Shown here piece by piece: positions 1 to 8,211 of a DNA stretch of 64,000 nucleotides. Both the position numbers and the translations under genes were made by a program. Under the pieces are notes generated by a model that was not told the DNA's origin, did no database searches, and saw only the letters and a list, made by a program, of their open reading frames with translations. This DNA comes from Methylobacterium pseudosasicola (GTDB lineage: Bacteria > Pseudomonadota > Alphaproteobacteria > Rhizobiales > Beijerinckiaceae). Location: NCBI RefSeq assembly GCF_900114535.1, contig NZ_FOTK01000020.1, positions 52,691-116,690 on the forward strand. Direction: 5' to 3'. Each line of letters opens with the position of its first letter. The stretch's first letter is position 1.

Positions 1-115
1 TCACGGATCCGCGAGCCCGGCGGGATCGTTTTCCGGCCCCGTGCCGTTCCCCTGCCGCGAGGCCCCGCGACCCCGGCGGGGGCCCGCCTGTGGCGTTCGG
101 GGTGTGGATCGCAGC

Positions 116-2137
116 ATGGGCACGAGAACCCCGGTCGGGGCGCAGCCAGGACAGGCGCTGGTTCCGCCGCGGCCGACCCGCGTCACCGCGGCCGAGACGC
201 CGCGGGCTGCCATGGCCTCGCCGATCCTGGTCGGGGCCACCATCGTGGCGATCCTGTATTTCGGCCGCGAGATCTTCATCCCGATCGCGATCGCGCTGCT
301 CCTGTCCTTCGTGCTGACGCCGCTGGTGAGCCGCCTGCGGCGCCTGCGCCTGCCGCGATTGGTGGCGGTCGGGGTGAGCGTCCTGCTGACGCTCGGGATC
401 GTGGGCGCCATGGCGACCCTGATCGGCATCCAGGCGGCCGATCTCGTGGGCGACATCCCGCGCTACCGCGCCACCATCGAGCGCAAGATCGAGGGCCTGC
501 GCACCTCGCCGGTGGGGCACATCACCGACTACGTCGCCAATATCGGCCGGGCGCTCCATACCGGTGGCCAGGACCAGGCCAAAGAGCCGGCTAAAGAACT
601 ACCGCAAGCCGCCCCGCAGCCGCCCGAGCCCGCCCCCGGGATGGACCAGGCCAAGCCCGGCCAAAAGGCTGTCCTGGTCGAGGTCGCCTCGACCCAGCCG
701 GGACCGCTGGAGATGCTCGGCACCCTGCTGTCGCCGGTGCTGCAGCCGCTGGCCACCGTGGGCATCGTCTTCGTGGTGCTGCTGTTCGTCCTCATGCAGC
801 GCGAGGACCTGCGCGACCGGATGATCCGGCTCGCGGGCTCCAGCGACCTGCACCGCACCACCGGGGCGATCGACGACGCGGCCGGGCGCCTCAGCCGCTA
901 CTTCGTGGTGCAGCTCGCCCTCAACACCGCCTTCGGCGTCGTGATCGGCATCGGCCTTTATTTTATCGGCGTGCCGAACCCGGTGCTCTGGGCGATTTTC
1001 TCCGGCCTGATGCGGTTCGTGCCGTATATCGGCGCGTTCCTGTCGGCGATCCTGCCGATCACGCTGGCCGCCGCGGTCGATCCCGGCTGGAACATGATGA
1101 TCGCGGTGACGATCCTGTTCCTGATCCTCGAGCCGCTCACCGGCCAGGTGTTCGAGCCGATCGTCTACGGCCAGTCCACTGGGCTCTCGCCGCTCGCGGT
1201 GCTGGTCTCGGCCCTGTTCTGGACCTGGCTCTGGGGGCCCGTGGGCCTGCTGCTGTCGACGCCCCTCACCGTCTGCCTGGTGGTGCTCGGGCGCCATGTC
1301 GAGCACCTCGAATTCCTCGACGTGCTGTTCGGCGACCGGCCGGCGCTGACGCCCGTGCAGAATTTCTACCAGCGCATCCTGGCCGGCGATTCCGAGGAGG
1401 TGCTGGGCCATGCCGAGCTGATCCTCCAGCAATGCTCGCTCTCGTCCTATTACGACGAGGTCGTCCTCAAGGCGCTGGAACTCGCCGCCCGGGATGCCGC
1501 GCGCGGCGTGCTGACCACCCAGCAGAAGGGCGCGATGCGCACCGCTCTCGGCGAGCTGATCGCCGACCTGTCCGACCGCAGCGACGCCGCCACCGAGGCG
1601 GCGGGGGAGGGCGGCGAGAACGCCTGCAGCCCGATGCCGATCGGCCCGGCGCCGGACGCGCTGCCCCAGGCCTGGACCCGCCAGGGCGCGGTGCTGTGCG
1701 TCTCCGGGCGCGGCTTCCTCGACGAGGCCGCCGCCGCGATCCTGGCCCAGATCCTGGAGAAGCGCGGCATCGGCATCCGCACGGTGCCATTCTCGGAGGC
1801 GTCCTCGGCGCGGATCGGCCGGTTCGAGCCGGGCCCGGCCCGGATGGCCTGCGTCGTCTCCCTGGCGCTGAGCGGCGAGCCGACGCATCTGCGCCGGCTG
1901 GTCGAGCGCCTGCAGCAGCGGATGCCGGGCGTGCCGGTCCTGCTCGGCCTGTGGCTGTCCGAGAACGGCCCGTCGGAGAGGGCAGCGCGCGCCAAGGACG
2001 GCGCCGCCGACGCGACCCGGCAGGTCGCGTCCCTGCGCGAGGCGATCGAGGCGGTTCTGGCCGCGGTCCAGGCCGACATCGCCGCCGCCCCGGAGGCCGG
2101 CGCTCCGGCCCGCGCGCCGGAACCGGCGGAGGCATGA
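116..2137 (+). CDS. AI-2E family transporter with extra C-terminal domain
   Basis: Inner-membrane protein of the AI-2E (PerM/YdiK-like) exporter family. Hydrophobic segments begin near residue 35 (ATG at 116), are interrupted by a Pro/Gln-rich soluble loop of about 90 residues (roughly 150-210), and resume as a dense block ending near residue 410 with the family's conserved glycine/proline-rich helices. About 240 further residues, predicted cytoplasmic, follow; the ordinary family ends near 350-380. Within this tail a stretch starting VLCVSGRGFLDEAA and alternating strands and helices looks Rossmann- or B12-binding-like, but I see no cobalamin-ligand motif. The frame is open from 41; ATG 116 or ATG 212 are both possible starts and neither has a strong ribosome binding site. 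The transported substrate is unknown. The stop overlaps a possible upstream ATG of the next gene. Confidence 0.85.
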   Translation: MGTRTPVGAQPGQALVPPRPTRVTAAETPRAAMASPILVGATIVAILYFGREIFIPIAIALLLSFVLTPLVSRLRRLRLPRLVAVGVSVLLTLGIVGAMATLIGIQAADLVGDIPRYRATIERKIEGLRTSPVGHITDYVANIGRALHTGGQDQAKEPAKELPQAAPQPPEPAPGMDQAKPGQKAVLVEVASTQPGPLEMLGTLLSPVLQPLATVGIVFVVLLFVLMQREDLRDRMIRLAGSSDLHRTTGAIDDAAGRLSRYFVVQLALNTAFGVVIGIGLYFIGVPNPVLWAIFSGLMRFVPYIGAFLSAILPITLAAAVDPGWNMMIAVTILFLILEPLTGQVFEPIVYGQSTGLSPLAVLVSALFWTWLWGPVGLLLSTPLTVCLVVLGRHVEHLEFLDVLFGDRPALTPVQNFYQRILAGDSEEVLGHAELILQQCSLSSYYDEVVLKALELAARDAARGVLTTQQKGAMRTALGELIADLSDRSDAATEAAGEGGENACSPMPIGPAPDALPQAWTRQGAVLCVSGRGFLDEAAAAILAQILEKRGIGIRTVPFSEASSARIGRFEPGPARMACVVSLALSGEPTHLRRLVERLQQRMPGVPVLLGLWLSENGPSERAARAKDGAADATRQVASLREAIEAVLAAVQADIAAAPEAGAPARAPEPAEA

Positions 2138-2247
2138 ACCGCGACGACCTGAGCCCCGGGGGCTTGACGGCCGGGGGCCAGCCCCGGTTTCGTCGCGCAC
2201 AGTCCGGGCGGCCGGACGGGTCGCGGGCAGATCAGGGGGCAGGGCCG

Positions 2248-3036
2248 ATGAGCATCGTCGAACTCGGGCGGTTCATGGACGATCTCGCGGACGCGTCCGG
2301 CAAGGCGATCCTGCCGTTCTTCCGCGCCCAGTTCGGCCTCGACGACAAGGCCCGCGGCGGCGCACCGTTCGATCCGGTCACGGAGGCCGACCGCGCCGCC
2401 GAGGTGGTGCTCCGGGCGATGATCGGCCAGACCTTTCCCGGCTACGGCATCCTGGGCGAGGAATTCGGCGCCGAGCGGCTGGACGCTGAATATGTCTGGG
2501 TGCTCGACCCGATCGACGGCACCCGCGCCTTCATCGCCGGCCTGCCGACCTGGGGCACGCTGATTGGCCTGACCCGCAACGGCGTGCCGGTGCGCGGGCT
2601 GATGCACCAGCCCTATCTCGGCGAGCGCTTCACCGGCGACGGCCGCCACGCCCGCCTGCGCGGCCCGGCGGGGGAGCGCACCCTGCGCACCCGCCGCTGC
2701 GCCGATCTGGGTCAGGCGATCCTGGCCACCACCGATCCGCGGCTGTTCGCGGAGGGCGAGGAGGCCGAGCGTTTCCGCGCCCTGGAGGGCCAGGTGCGGA
2801 TGTCCCGCTACGGCGCCGATTGCTACGCCTATTGCATGCTGGCGGCCGGGCAGATCGACCTCGTGGTCGAGGCCGGCCTGAAGCCCTACGACATCGTCGC
2901 GCTGATCCCGATCGTCGAGGGTGCCGGCGGCCGGGTCACGGCTTGGGACGGCGGCTCGGCCGCCAACGGCGGACGGATCGTGGCGGCCGGCGACCCGCGC
3001 CTGCACGAGGCCGCCCTGAAGGTGCTGAACCCGTGA
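2248..3036 (+). CDS. hisN: Histidinol-phosphatase, inositol monophosphatase family
   Basis: Dephosphorylates L-histidinol phosphate to histidinol in histidine biosynthesis (HisN type). The 262-residue protein has the family metal-binding signatures in order: DPVTEAD (residues 42-48), GEE (70-72), DPIDGT (87-92) and GLKPYDIVALIPIVEGAGG near residue 210, whose KPYD is typical of HisN rather than of SuhB. ATG 2248 is preceded by a purine-rich GGGGCAGGG and gives the usual length. An in-frame ATG at 2134 overlapping the stop of the AI-2E gene would add 38 poorly conserved residues, so I prefer 2248. The other histidine gene in the window, hisC, lies 53 kb away, consistent with dispersed his genes in this group. 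An inositol or other small sugar phosphatase remains possible. Confidence 0.9.
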   Translation: MSIVELGRFMDDLADASGKAILPFFRAQFGLDDKARGGAPFDPVTEADRAAEVVLRAMIGQTFPGYGILGEEFGAERLDAEYVWVLDPIDGTRAFIAGLPTWGTLIGLTRNGVPVRGLMHQPYLGERFTGDGRHARLRGPAGERTLRTRRCADLGQAILATTDPRLFAEGEEAERFRALEGQVRMSRYGADCYAYCMLAAGQIDLVVEAGLKPYDIVALIPIVEGAGGRVTAWDGGSAANGGRIVAAGDPRLHEAALKVLNP

Positions 3037-3082
3037 GCACGCGCGGGCTCACGGACCATCGAGACGGCCGGAGCCCGCCCGC

Positions 3083-4180
3083 GTGCTGCTGAACGCCCTC
3101 GTCCTGCTGGCGAGCCTGACGCCCGCCCTGGAAAACCGCGCCGCCGCGCTCCTGGCCGCGCCACCGGTGGCGACGGCCCCGGCCGAGGCTGCGCCGCCGC
3201 GCTTCGATCCCGCCACCCGGTCGGTCTCCAACTGGCACGAACAGGCCGGCGCATTCTTGCTGCCACGGGCCCTGGCGCTGACCGCCCGGCTCGCCGAGGA
3301 CCCGCCCTACGTCGCCCGCTGCGTCCGGCTGAACAACGGCTGGTGCATCAAGTCGGCCCACTGGCCCGGGGAGATCGGCGCCGATGCCGAGGGCCACACC
3401 GCCTTCGCCACCCTGGCCGACGGGGCCGACGCGGCGGCGAGCCTGCTGCGCCGCTACGTCCGCGATTACGGCCGGCGCAACGCGCTGGCTATCGTGCGCC
3501 GCTGGGCGCCCTCCGAATGCCGGGTCGCGACGCCGGTGCGGGTGGGGAAGGGGGTGGCGACACCCGCCGTCTCGGCGACCCTGGCGCCCCGGGGGCTCGG
3601 GCGGACCCTGCGCGCCCGCTTCCTCGCCGCCCACCGGCCGGGGGGCGCGCCCCGGGCCAGGGCCCTGCGGGTGCAGCCCTGGTCGCCGCTGGCCCGGATG
3701 GCGGGACGGCCCGGGGCACGTCCGGCCGCCGCCCGCGTGCCGCGGGTGGCGATGCTTCAGCCGGTGCCCGACATCGCCGCCGGGATCTCGGCCGAGCCCG
3801 GCCGGGCCGCCACGGCTCGCACCACGGATCCCACGGCGCTCCTCGACCGCAAGCTGCCGAGCCCCGACCGGATGGTCGCGGAATCCGCCCAGCTGCCGGC
3901 CATCGCGGCTGGGCTGCCCCTGCTCGACCTGCGCCTGCCGGCCCCGCTCTGCACCGGCGACGAGGTCCGGATCCAGGCCTACGCGGCGCGGATAAGCGGT
4001 AGCGTCGGGCTGAAGCCCGGCGACGACCTCGACCTGTTCGGGCCGGACGGCACACCGCGGCCCAACCTGGCGCCGGTTATGCTCGCCATGTCGGCGGTGG
4101 AACTCGGCACCCTCCGGGCCGGCCCGGACCTCGTCGCCGAGGCCATCGCCCGCCTGAAGCCGACGACACCCGCGCCGTAA
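3083..4180 (+). CDS. Exported protein with N-acetylmuramidase-like core
   Basis: A 365-residue protein starting at GTG 3083 with a short hydrophobic N-terminus that could be a signal peptide. Residues about 70-155 contain LNNGWCIKSAHWPGEIG, then G-H-TAFATLADGADAA, then RNALAIVRRWAPSEC. This order (NNP/G-N-I core, F-x-S/T-x-x-x-G, W-A-P) is that of a phage-derived structural or muramidase-like family that meets peptidoglycan. The remaining 200 residues are Pro/Ala/Arg-rich with no domain I recognise, ending in a helix-rich segment rich in Leu and Ala. Three cysteines fall within the core. It lies 46 bp after hisN on the same strand and may be co-transcribed. Enzymatic activity is not established by the motifs. 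Confidence 0.6.
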   Translation: MLLNALVLLASLTPALENRAAALLAAPPVATAPAEAAPPRFDPATRSVSNWHEQAGAFLLPRALALTARLAEDPPYVARCVRLNNGWCIKSAHWPGEIGADAEGHTAFATLADGADAAASLLRRYVRDYGRRNALAIVRRWAPSECRVATPVRVGKGVATPAVSATLAPRGLGRTLRARFLAAHRPGGAPRARALRVQPWSPLARMAGRPGARPAAARVPRVAMLQPVPDIAAGISAEPGRAATARTTDPTALLDRKLPSPDRMVAESAQLPAIAAGLPLLDLRLPAPLCTGDEVRIQAYAARISGSVGLKPGDDLDLFGPDGTPRPNLAPVMLAMSAVELGTLRAGPDLVAEAIARLKPTTPAP

Positions 4181-4190
4181 AGTCCCGGTT

Positions 4191-4284
4191 TCAAAAGGTC
4201 TTCGACCTTTTGCGGGTGCAGGGTGGAACCCTGCAAGCCTCCGGGCTCCGCCCCGGAACCCCGCCAAAGGGCTGAGCCCTTTGG
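4191..4284. repeat. Four-hairpin dispersed repeat, copy 1
   Basis: About 94 bp made of four consecutive hairpins: AAAAGGTC/GACCTTTT (4193-4211), TGCAGGGT/ACCCTGCA (4217-4235), TCCGGG/CCCGGA (about 4239-4257), and a near-perfect 21-bp palindrome CCAAAGGGCT/AGCCCTTTGG (4264-4284). A second copy in the same orientation is at 26522-26614. It sits just after the stop of the muramidase-like gene and may also act as an RNA processing or termination structure. Confidence 0.85.
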
Positions 4285-4370
4285 AAACCCCAGTCCGGCC
4301 AAGCCTTGCGGTTCGAGCCGAACCGCGCCACCTGTGCCCGGCCTGTTTCCCCGAGACGACGAGCCCGCCC

Positions 4371-5816
4371 GTGCCCCTGACCGACCTTGCCGCACGCGCC
4401 GGCTCGGCCGTCAAAGCCTTCGCCGAAGCCTCGCACGACCTGTTGATCCAGCCGACCTTGCGGCTCGGGGTCACCGGACTCGCGCGCTCGGGCAAGACCG
4501 TGTTCACCACGGCGCTGATCCACCACCTCGTGGAGGCGCACGCCCTGCCGGCCTTCGCGCCCGCGCAGGAAGGCCGCCTGCGCCGGGCCCGGCTGGTGCC
4601 GCAGCCCGACGACGACGTGCCGCGCTTTCCCTTCGAGGAGCATTTCGCGACGCTCACCGAGGCCAGGCGCTGGCCGCGCTCCACCGACCGGATCAGCCAG
4701 TTCCGTCTGGAGATCGCCTACGAGCGCGCCGCCGGCTGGCGCAGCGGCCCCGCGACCCTGATGCTCGACGTGGTCGATTATCCCGGCGAATGGCTGCTCG
4801 ACCTCGCGCTGATCGAGACGAGCTACACCGCATGGTCGCGGGCCACGATCAACGGCACCCGCCGGCCTGGCCGGGCGGCTGTCGCGGCGCCTTGGCTTGA
4901 GGCGCTCAAGGGCTTCGATCCCAACGGGCCCCTGGACGAGGTCGCGGCCGAGCGGGCCAGCGACGCGTTCAAAGCCTATCTCGCGGCCCTGCGCGCCGGC
5001 CCGGAATCGGTCGCCACGACCCCGCCGGGCCGCTTCCTGATGCCCGGCGACCTCGCGGGCTCGCCGGCCCTGACCTTCGCGCCGCTCGACAATCTCACCG
5101 GCAGCATCGCCCCCGACAGCCTCGCCGGGCTGATGGAGCGGCGCTTCGAGGCCTACAAGGCCAAGGTCGTGACCCCGTTCTTCCGCGACCATTTCCAACG
5201 GGTCGACCGGCAGATCGTGCTGGTGGACGTGCTCGCTGCGGTCGATGCCGGGGCAACCGCCCTGGCCGAGTTGGAGGAGGCGCTGGACGCGGTGCTGCTC
5301 AGCCTCAATATCGGCCGCAACACGGTGCTGTCGAAGCTGTTCGCGCCCCGGGCGGACCGGGTGCTGTTCGCCGCCACCAAGGCCGACCACCTCCACCAGA
5401 CCAGCCACGACCGGCTCGACGCGCTGCTGCGCCTGCTGGTCTCCCGGGCCATGCGGCGAACGGAAGCCGCGGGCGCCCGGGTCGGCACCGTGGCGCTCGC
5501 CTCCGTGCGCGCCACCCGCGAAACCACGGTCCATGATGGCCCCGAGATTCTTCGCGCGGTTGCGGGGACGCCGGAGGCCGGGGAAACGGTCGGCGACGAG
5601 GTGTTCGACGGCAACAGCGAGGCCGCGGTGTTCCCGGGCGAGCTGCCGGCCCGCGCGGAGGCCGTGCTGGAGGGCGCCGTCGCGCCGGGCTCGCTGCGCT
5701 TCCCCCGCTTCCGCCCGCCGCTGATTCGCCCCGACGGCCTCGGCCGCCCCGGCCACCTGCCGCAGATCCGCCTCGACCGCGCGATGCAGTTTCTGATCGG
5801 CGACAGGCTCGGGTGA
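4371..5816 (+). CDS. YcjX-family P-loop NTPase
   Basis: Member of the YcjX/DUF463 family of P-loop GTPase-like proteins, which in enterobacteria belong to the phage-shock (Psp) envelope-stress regulon. A Walker A motif GLARSGKT lies at residues 36-43 of the 481-residue product. The conserved VDYPGEWLLDLAL segment (about residues 135-147) and ATKADH near 345, corresponding to an NKxD-like base-recognition motif, follow. GTG 4371 is chosen because upstream in-frame sequence lies inside the palindromic repeat, and the family normally begins shortly before the P-loop. The next gene encodes the usual partner, a YcjF/DUF697 membrane protein, 371 bp downstream. Nothing in the sequence identifies a PspF/sigma-54 promoter here. 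Confidence 0.9.
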   Translation: MPLTDLAARAGSAVKAFAEASHDLLIQPTLRLGVTGLARSGKTVFTTALIHHLVEAHALPAFAPAQEGRLRRARLVPQPDDDVPRFPFEEHFATLTEARRWPRSTDRISQFRLEIAYERAAGWRSGPATLMLDVVDYPGEWLLDLALIETSYTAWSRATINGTRRPGRAAVAAPWLEALKGFDPNGPLDEVAAERASDAFKAYLAALRAGPESVATTPPGRFLMPGDLAGSPALTFAPLDNLTGSIAPDSLAGLMERRFEAYKAKVVTPFFRDHFQRVDRQIVLVDVLAAVDAGATALAELEEALDAVLLSLNIGRNTVLSKLFAPRADRVLFAATKADHLHQTSHDRLDALLRLLVSRAMRRTEAAGARVGTVALASVRATRETTVHDGPEILRAVAGTPEAGETVGDEVFDGNSEAAVFPGELPARAEAVLEGAVAPGSLRFPRFRPPLIRPDGLGRPGHLPQIRLDRAMQFLIGDRLG

Positions 5817-5949
5817 TGGGGAGGGTGGCTGTCCGGGATGCCGCCGCGGTCGTGAACCGGTCGACGCATGTTTCGATCGCCCTGCGACGTGCCGGCGTTC
5901 GTTCACACGCATCGTGCCCGACTCACACGGCGCCGGTTGGGGCGCAGGT

Positions 5950-6046
5950 CCCCTCTCCTGTGCGGGAGAGGGACAGGGTGAGGGATGCGACTTCTCCGGA
6001 AAGCCCTAGTCCCTCACCCCAACCCTCTCCCGCACGGGCGAGGGGG
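5950..6046. repeat. Palindromic repeat between ycjX- and ycjF-like genes
   Basis: Imperfect inverted repeat: CCCTCTCCTGTGCGGGAGAGGG followed by a GGTGAGGG spacer arm, and then CCCTCACCC and a second CCCTCTCCCGCACGGGCGAGGG arm. The whole 97 bp can fold as one long hairpin with side stems. It is typical of intergenic palindromes in alphaproteobacteria. The remainder of the 371-bp gap (5817-6187) holds no convincing gene. Confidence 0.75.
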
Positions 6047-6187
6047 CGTGTCGCGGCCGGCGCGAAGCGATGGGTCAACATTGGAGTCCGTGCCAGCGAC
6101 GGCACCCGGCGCACCCGCACGGACCGGCTCCAACAGCCCACCGCCCTGAGGGCAAAACCGAAAAAACCCCTCTGGAGGCCGTAAGCC

Positions 6188-7216
6188 ATGTCCTCAGGCC
6201 AGAAACCCCGCGCCTTCCGGATCAATCCCGAGCCGCCCCCCGGTCCGGGGGTGACCACGACGCCGCTCGCGGCCCGGCCGGAGCAGGCCCGGATCGTGGA
6301 GGAGCCGTTCGAGATCGTCGACGCGGCCGACGGCGTCGCGGTGCCGGTGGCGCCGCGGCGGGGTTCGCCCTGGGGGGCGCTGTTCCTGTCGGCGGCCGGC
6401 GGCCTGGTCTCGTTGGGGATCGGGTTGTCGGTCGAGCGGATGATCGCCGACCTGTTCCAGGCTGCGCCCTGGCTCGGCTGGGTGGCGCTCGCGCTATTGG
6501 GCCTCGCCGGGCTGGCGCTGCTGGCGATCGTCGGGCGGGAGCTCGCCGGGCTGCGGCGCGAGCGGAAGATCGAGCGGCTGCGGCAATCGGCGGTCGACGC
6601 GCTCGCCACCCGCGACCATACCGGCGCGCAGGCGGTGGTGCAGGCCCTCTCGGCCTTCTACGCCGACCGCGAATCCCTGGCCCCGGGCCGCGCCCGGATC
6701 GACGCCGCCGCCGACGCGATCCTCGACGTGGACGATCGGATCGGGCTGGCCGAGCACGAATTGCTGGCGGGCCTCGATCGGCAGGCGCGCAACGCCATCG
6801 CGTCCGCCGCCAAGCAGGTCTCGGCGGTCACGGCGCTCTCGCCGCGGGCGATCGTCGATGTCGCGTTCGTGGTCTTCGCCGCCGTCCGGCTGCTGCGCCG
6901 GATCGCCGCCATCTACGGCGGCCGGCCGGGCTTCCTCGGCTTCCTGCGTCTGGCGCGGGCCGCGGTGGGGCATCTCACCGTCACCGGCGGCATGGCAGTG
7001 GGCGAGAGCGTGATGCAGCAGGTGCTGGGGCTCGGGATCGCCGCCCGGGTCTCGGCCAAGCTGGGGGAGGGCGTGCTCAACGGGCTGATGACCGCCCGCT
7101 TCGGGCTGGCCGCCCTCAATGTCTGCCGGCCGCTGCCGTTCGTGCGCGAGGCGCCGCCGCGACTGGCCGACGTGGCGGGCGAGCTCCTGCGCGCGGCCGA
7201 GCCCGATCCGAAATAG
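6188..7216 (+). CDS. YcjF/TIGR01620 family (DUF697) inner-membrane protein
   Basis: 342-residue membrane protein that pairs with the upstream YcjX-type NTPase. After a polar Pro-rich N-terminus of about 55 residues there are two hydrophobic segments (about residues 60-80 and 95-115). A helical Arg/Glu-rich region and a C-terminal DUF697-like domain follow, containing GGRPGFLGFLRLARAAVGHL and alternating Gly/Ala helices. This order matches the TIGR01620 family. ATG 6188 follows CTGGAGG at good spacing. Family members are linked to envelope stress; the biochemical role is unknown. Transcription may start within the 371-bp gap or read through from the NTPase gene. Confidence 0.88.
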   Translation: MSSGQKPRAFRINPEPPPGPGVTTTPLAARPEQARIVEEPFEIVDAADGVAVPVAPRRGSPWGALFLSAAGGLVSLGIGLSVERMIADLFQAAPWLGWVALALLGLAGLALLAIVGRELAGLRRERKIERLRQSAVDALATRDHTGAQAVVQALSAFYADRESLAPGRARIDAAADAILDVDDRIGLAEHELLAGLDRQARNAIASAAKQVSAVTALSPRAIVDVAFVVFAAVRLLRRIAAIYGGRPGFLGFLRLARAAVGHLTVTGGMAVGESVMQQVLGLGIAARVSAKLGEGVLNGLMTARFGLAALNVCRPLPFVREAPPRLADVAGELLRAAEPDPK

Positions 7217-7225
7217 GCCGGACGG

Positions 7226-7456
7226 CTATTTGGCGGCGGCCGTGGCGGCGCGGCGGTTGGCGATGCGCGTGAACATGTTGCCGGTGTAGTCGGCGACCTT
7301 CGGCTTCTCGACCTCGCCGACCTTCGCCTCGAACGCCTCGATGCGCTTCAGGAGCGCGGCGTCGTTGAACAGCGAGCTGTTGAAGTTGATGTGGGCCCGG
7401 GGCCCGAGGGCGGCCTGGACCGCGTCGAGTCGTTCCAGAAGCTCTTTACGCGTCAC
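7226..7456 (-). CDS. Small conserved hypothetical protein (76 aa)
   Basis: Begins with GTG at 7456, preceded by a good GGAGAG ribosome binding site. The product is charged and helical without signal peptide or membrane segment: an N-terminal helix MTRKELLERLDAVQAALG, then a middle NFNSSLFNDAALLKRIEAF, and a basic Ala/Arg-rich C-terminus. Its stop faces the end of the ycjF-like gene 9 bp away. I do not recognise the family. Confidence 0.6.
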   Translation of the reverse strand: MTRKELLERLDAVQAALGPRAHINFNSSLFNDAALLKRIEAFEAKVGEVEKPKVADYTGNMFTRIANRRAATAAAK

Positions 7457-7550
7457 GGTGCTCTCCAGGGGCGCCTTCGGGGCGAAGGACCGCCCAAGCC
7501 CACACTGGAGGCCGCGAGGGTAAACGACGCGTTAACGTGAGGCGGAGCGC

Positions 7551-8102
7551 CTACAGCCCCTTCAGGAACCCGGCGAGGCGCATCAGCCCCTCCGGCCATG
7601 GCCCGTGCCCGCTGGCGACGTTGATGTGACCCGATTCGCCGGCATCGACGGTCAGAGAGCCCCAGCTATGGGCGAAATCGTCGGCCCGGTCATAGGTGCA
7701 ATACGGGTCGGTGCGGCTGGCGACCAGGAGCGACGGGAAGGGCAGGGGGTCCCGGGGAACCGGCGCGAAGGCGCGCACCGATTCGGGCAGGTCGGGCGCC
7801 TCCTCGACATCCGGGCACGCCACGAACAGGGCACCGCGCACGATTCCGGGGGCGAAACGCGGCGCCGCCTCGACGCAGGCCACCACCCCGAGGCTGTGGG
7901 CGATCAGGATCACCGGTCGGGTCGCGGCCGCCACCGCGTCTGCGATCCGCCCGCACCAGGCCTCCGGGGTCGGCGCGTGCCAATCGTCCTGGGCCACCAC
8001 CTGCGCGGTGGCGAGGCGCCCGGCCCAGCGGGCCTGCCAGTGGTCCTCGTCCGAGCCTCCGAGCCCCGGGACGATGAGGATGTCGCAATCGGCGGTCTTC
8101 AT
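7551..8102 (-). CDS. RBBP9/YdeN-family serine hydrolase
   Basis: Small alpha/beta-hydrolase of the RBBP9/YdeN type. The 183-residue product starts with LIVPGLGGSDEDHWQ, the family's oxyanion-hole region. The nucleophile elbow is AHSLGV near residue 70, the Asp follows in SRTDPYC near 130, and the catalytic His is in GHINVASGHGPWPEG near 160. The complete triad suggests activity, but substrates of bacterial members are undefined. ATG 8102 leaves only the palindromic repeat before uvsE, so the two genes may be co-transcribed. Confidence 0.85.
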   Translation of the reverse strand: MKTADCDILIVPGLGGSDEDHWQARWAGRLATAQVVAQDDWHAPTPEAWCGRIADAVAAATRPVILIAHSLGVVACVEAAPRFAPGIVRGALFVACPDVEEAPDLPESVRAFAPVPRDPLPFPSLLVASRTDPYCTYDRADDFAHSWGSLTVDAGESGHINVASGHGPWPEGLMRLAGFLKGL

Positions 8103-8111
8103 GCCGGCTGA

Positions 8112-8178
8112 CTAGCGCATGATGCGGAAAAGTGGAAACCGGTTTTCCGGAATCATCATGCGCGAACAAGGCGCTAGC
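8112..8178. repeat. Palindromic repeat between hydrolase and uvsE
   Basis: A nearly perfect palindrome, GCGCATGATGCGG...CCGGAATCATCATGCGC (8115-8163), enclosing AAAAGTGGAAACCGGTTTT and flanked by CTAGCGC and GCGCTAG. Its layout resembles the shorter repeats at 22119, 22489 and 25209. It lies in the 109-bp gap between two minus-strand genes. Confidence 0.75.
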
Positions 8179-8211
8179 GCAACCGTCCGCGGAAGGCGTC
8201 GAGACCGCCGG

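Noticed and set aside
599..2200. Long antisense ORFs, for example 533 residues opposite the AI-2E gene
   Set aside because: High G+C creates long shadow frames. Their composition (Arg/Gly/Ala) and the convincing gene on the other strand rule them out; the same applies opposite thrS, rsh, the transglycosylase gene, the molybdopterin gene and the ABC gene.
4281..4370. TTG-started extension of the YcjX-type protein
   Set aside because: It begins inside the palindromic repeat and has no conserved sequence; the family starts near GTG 4371.
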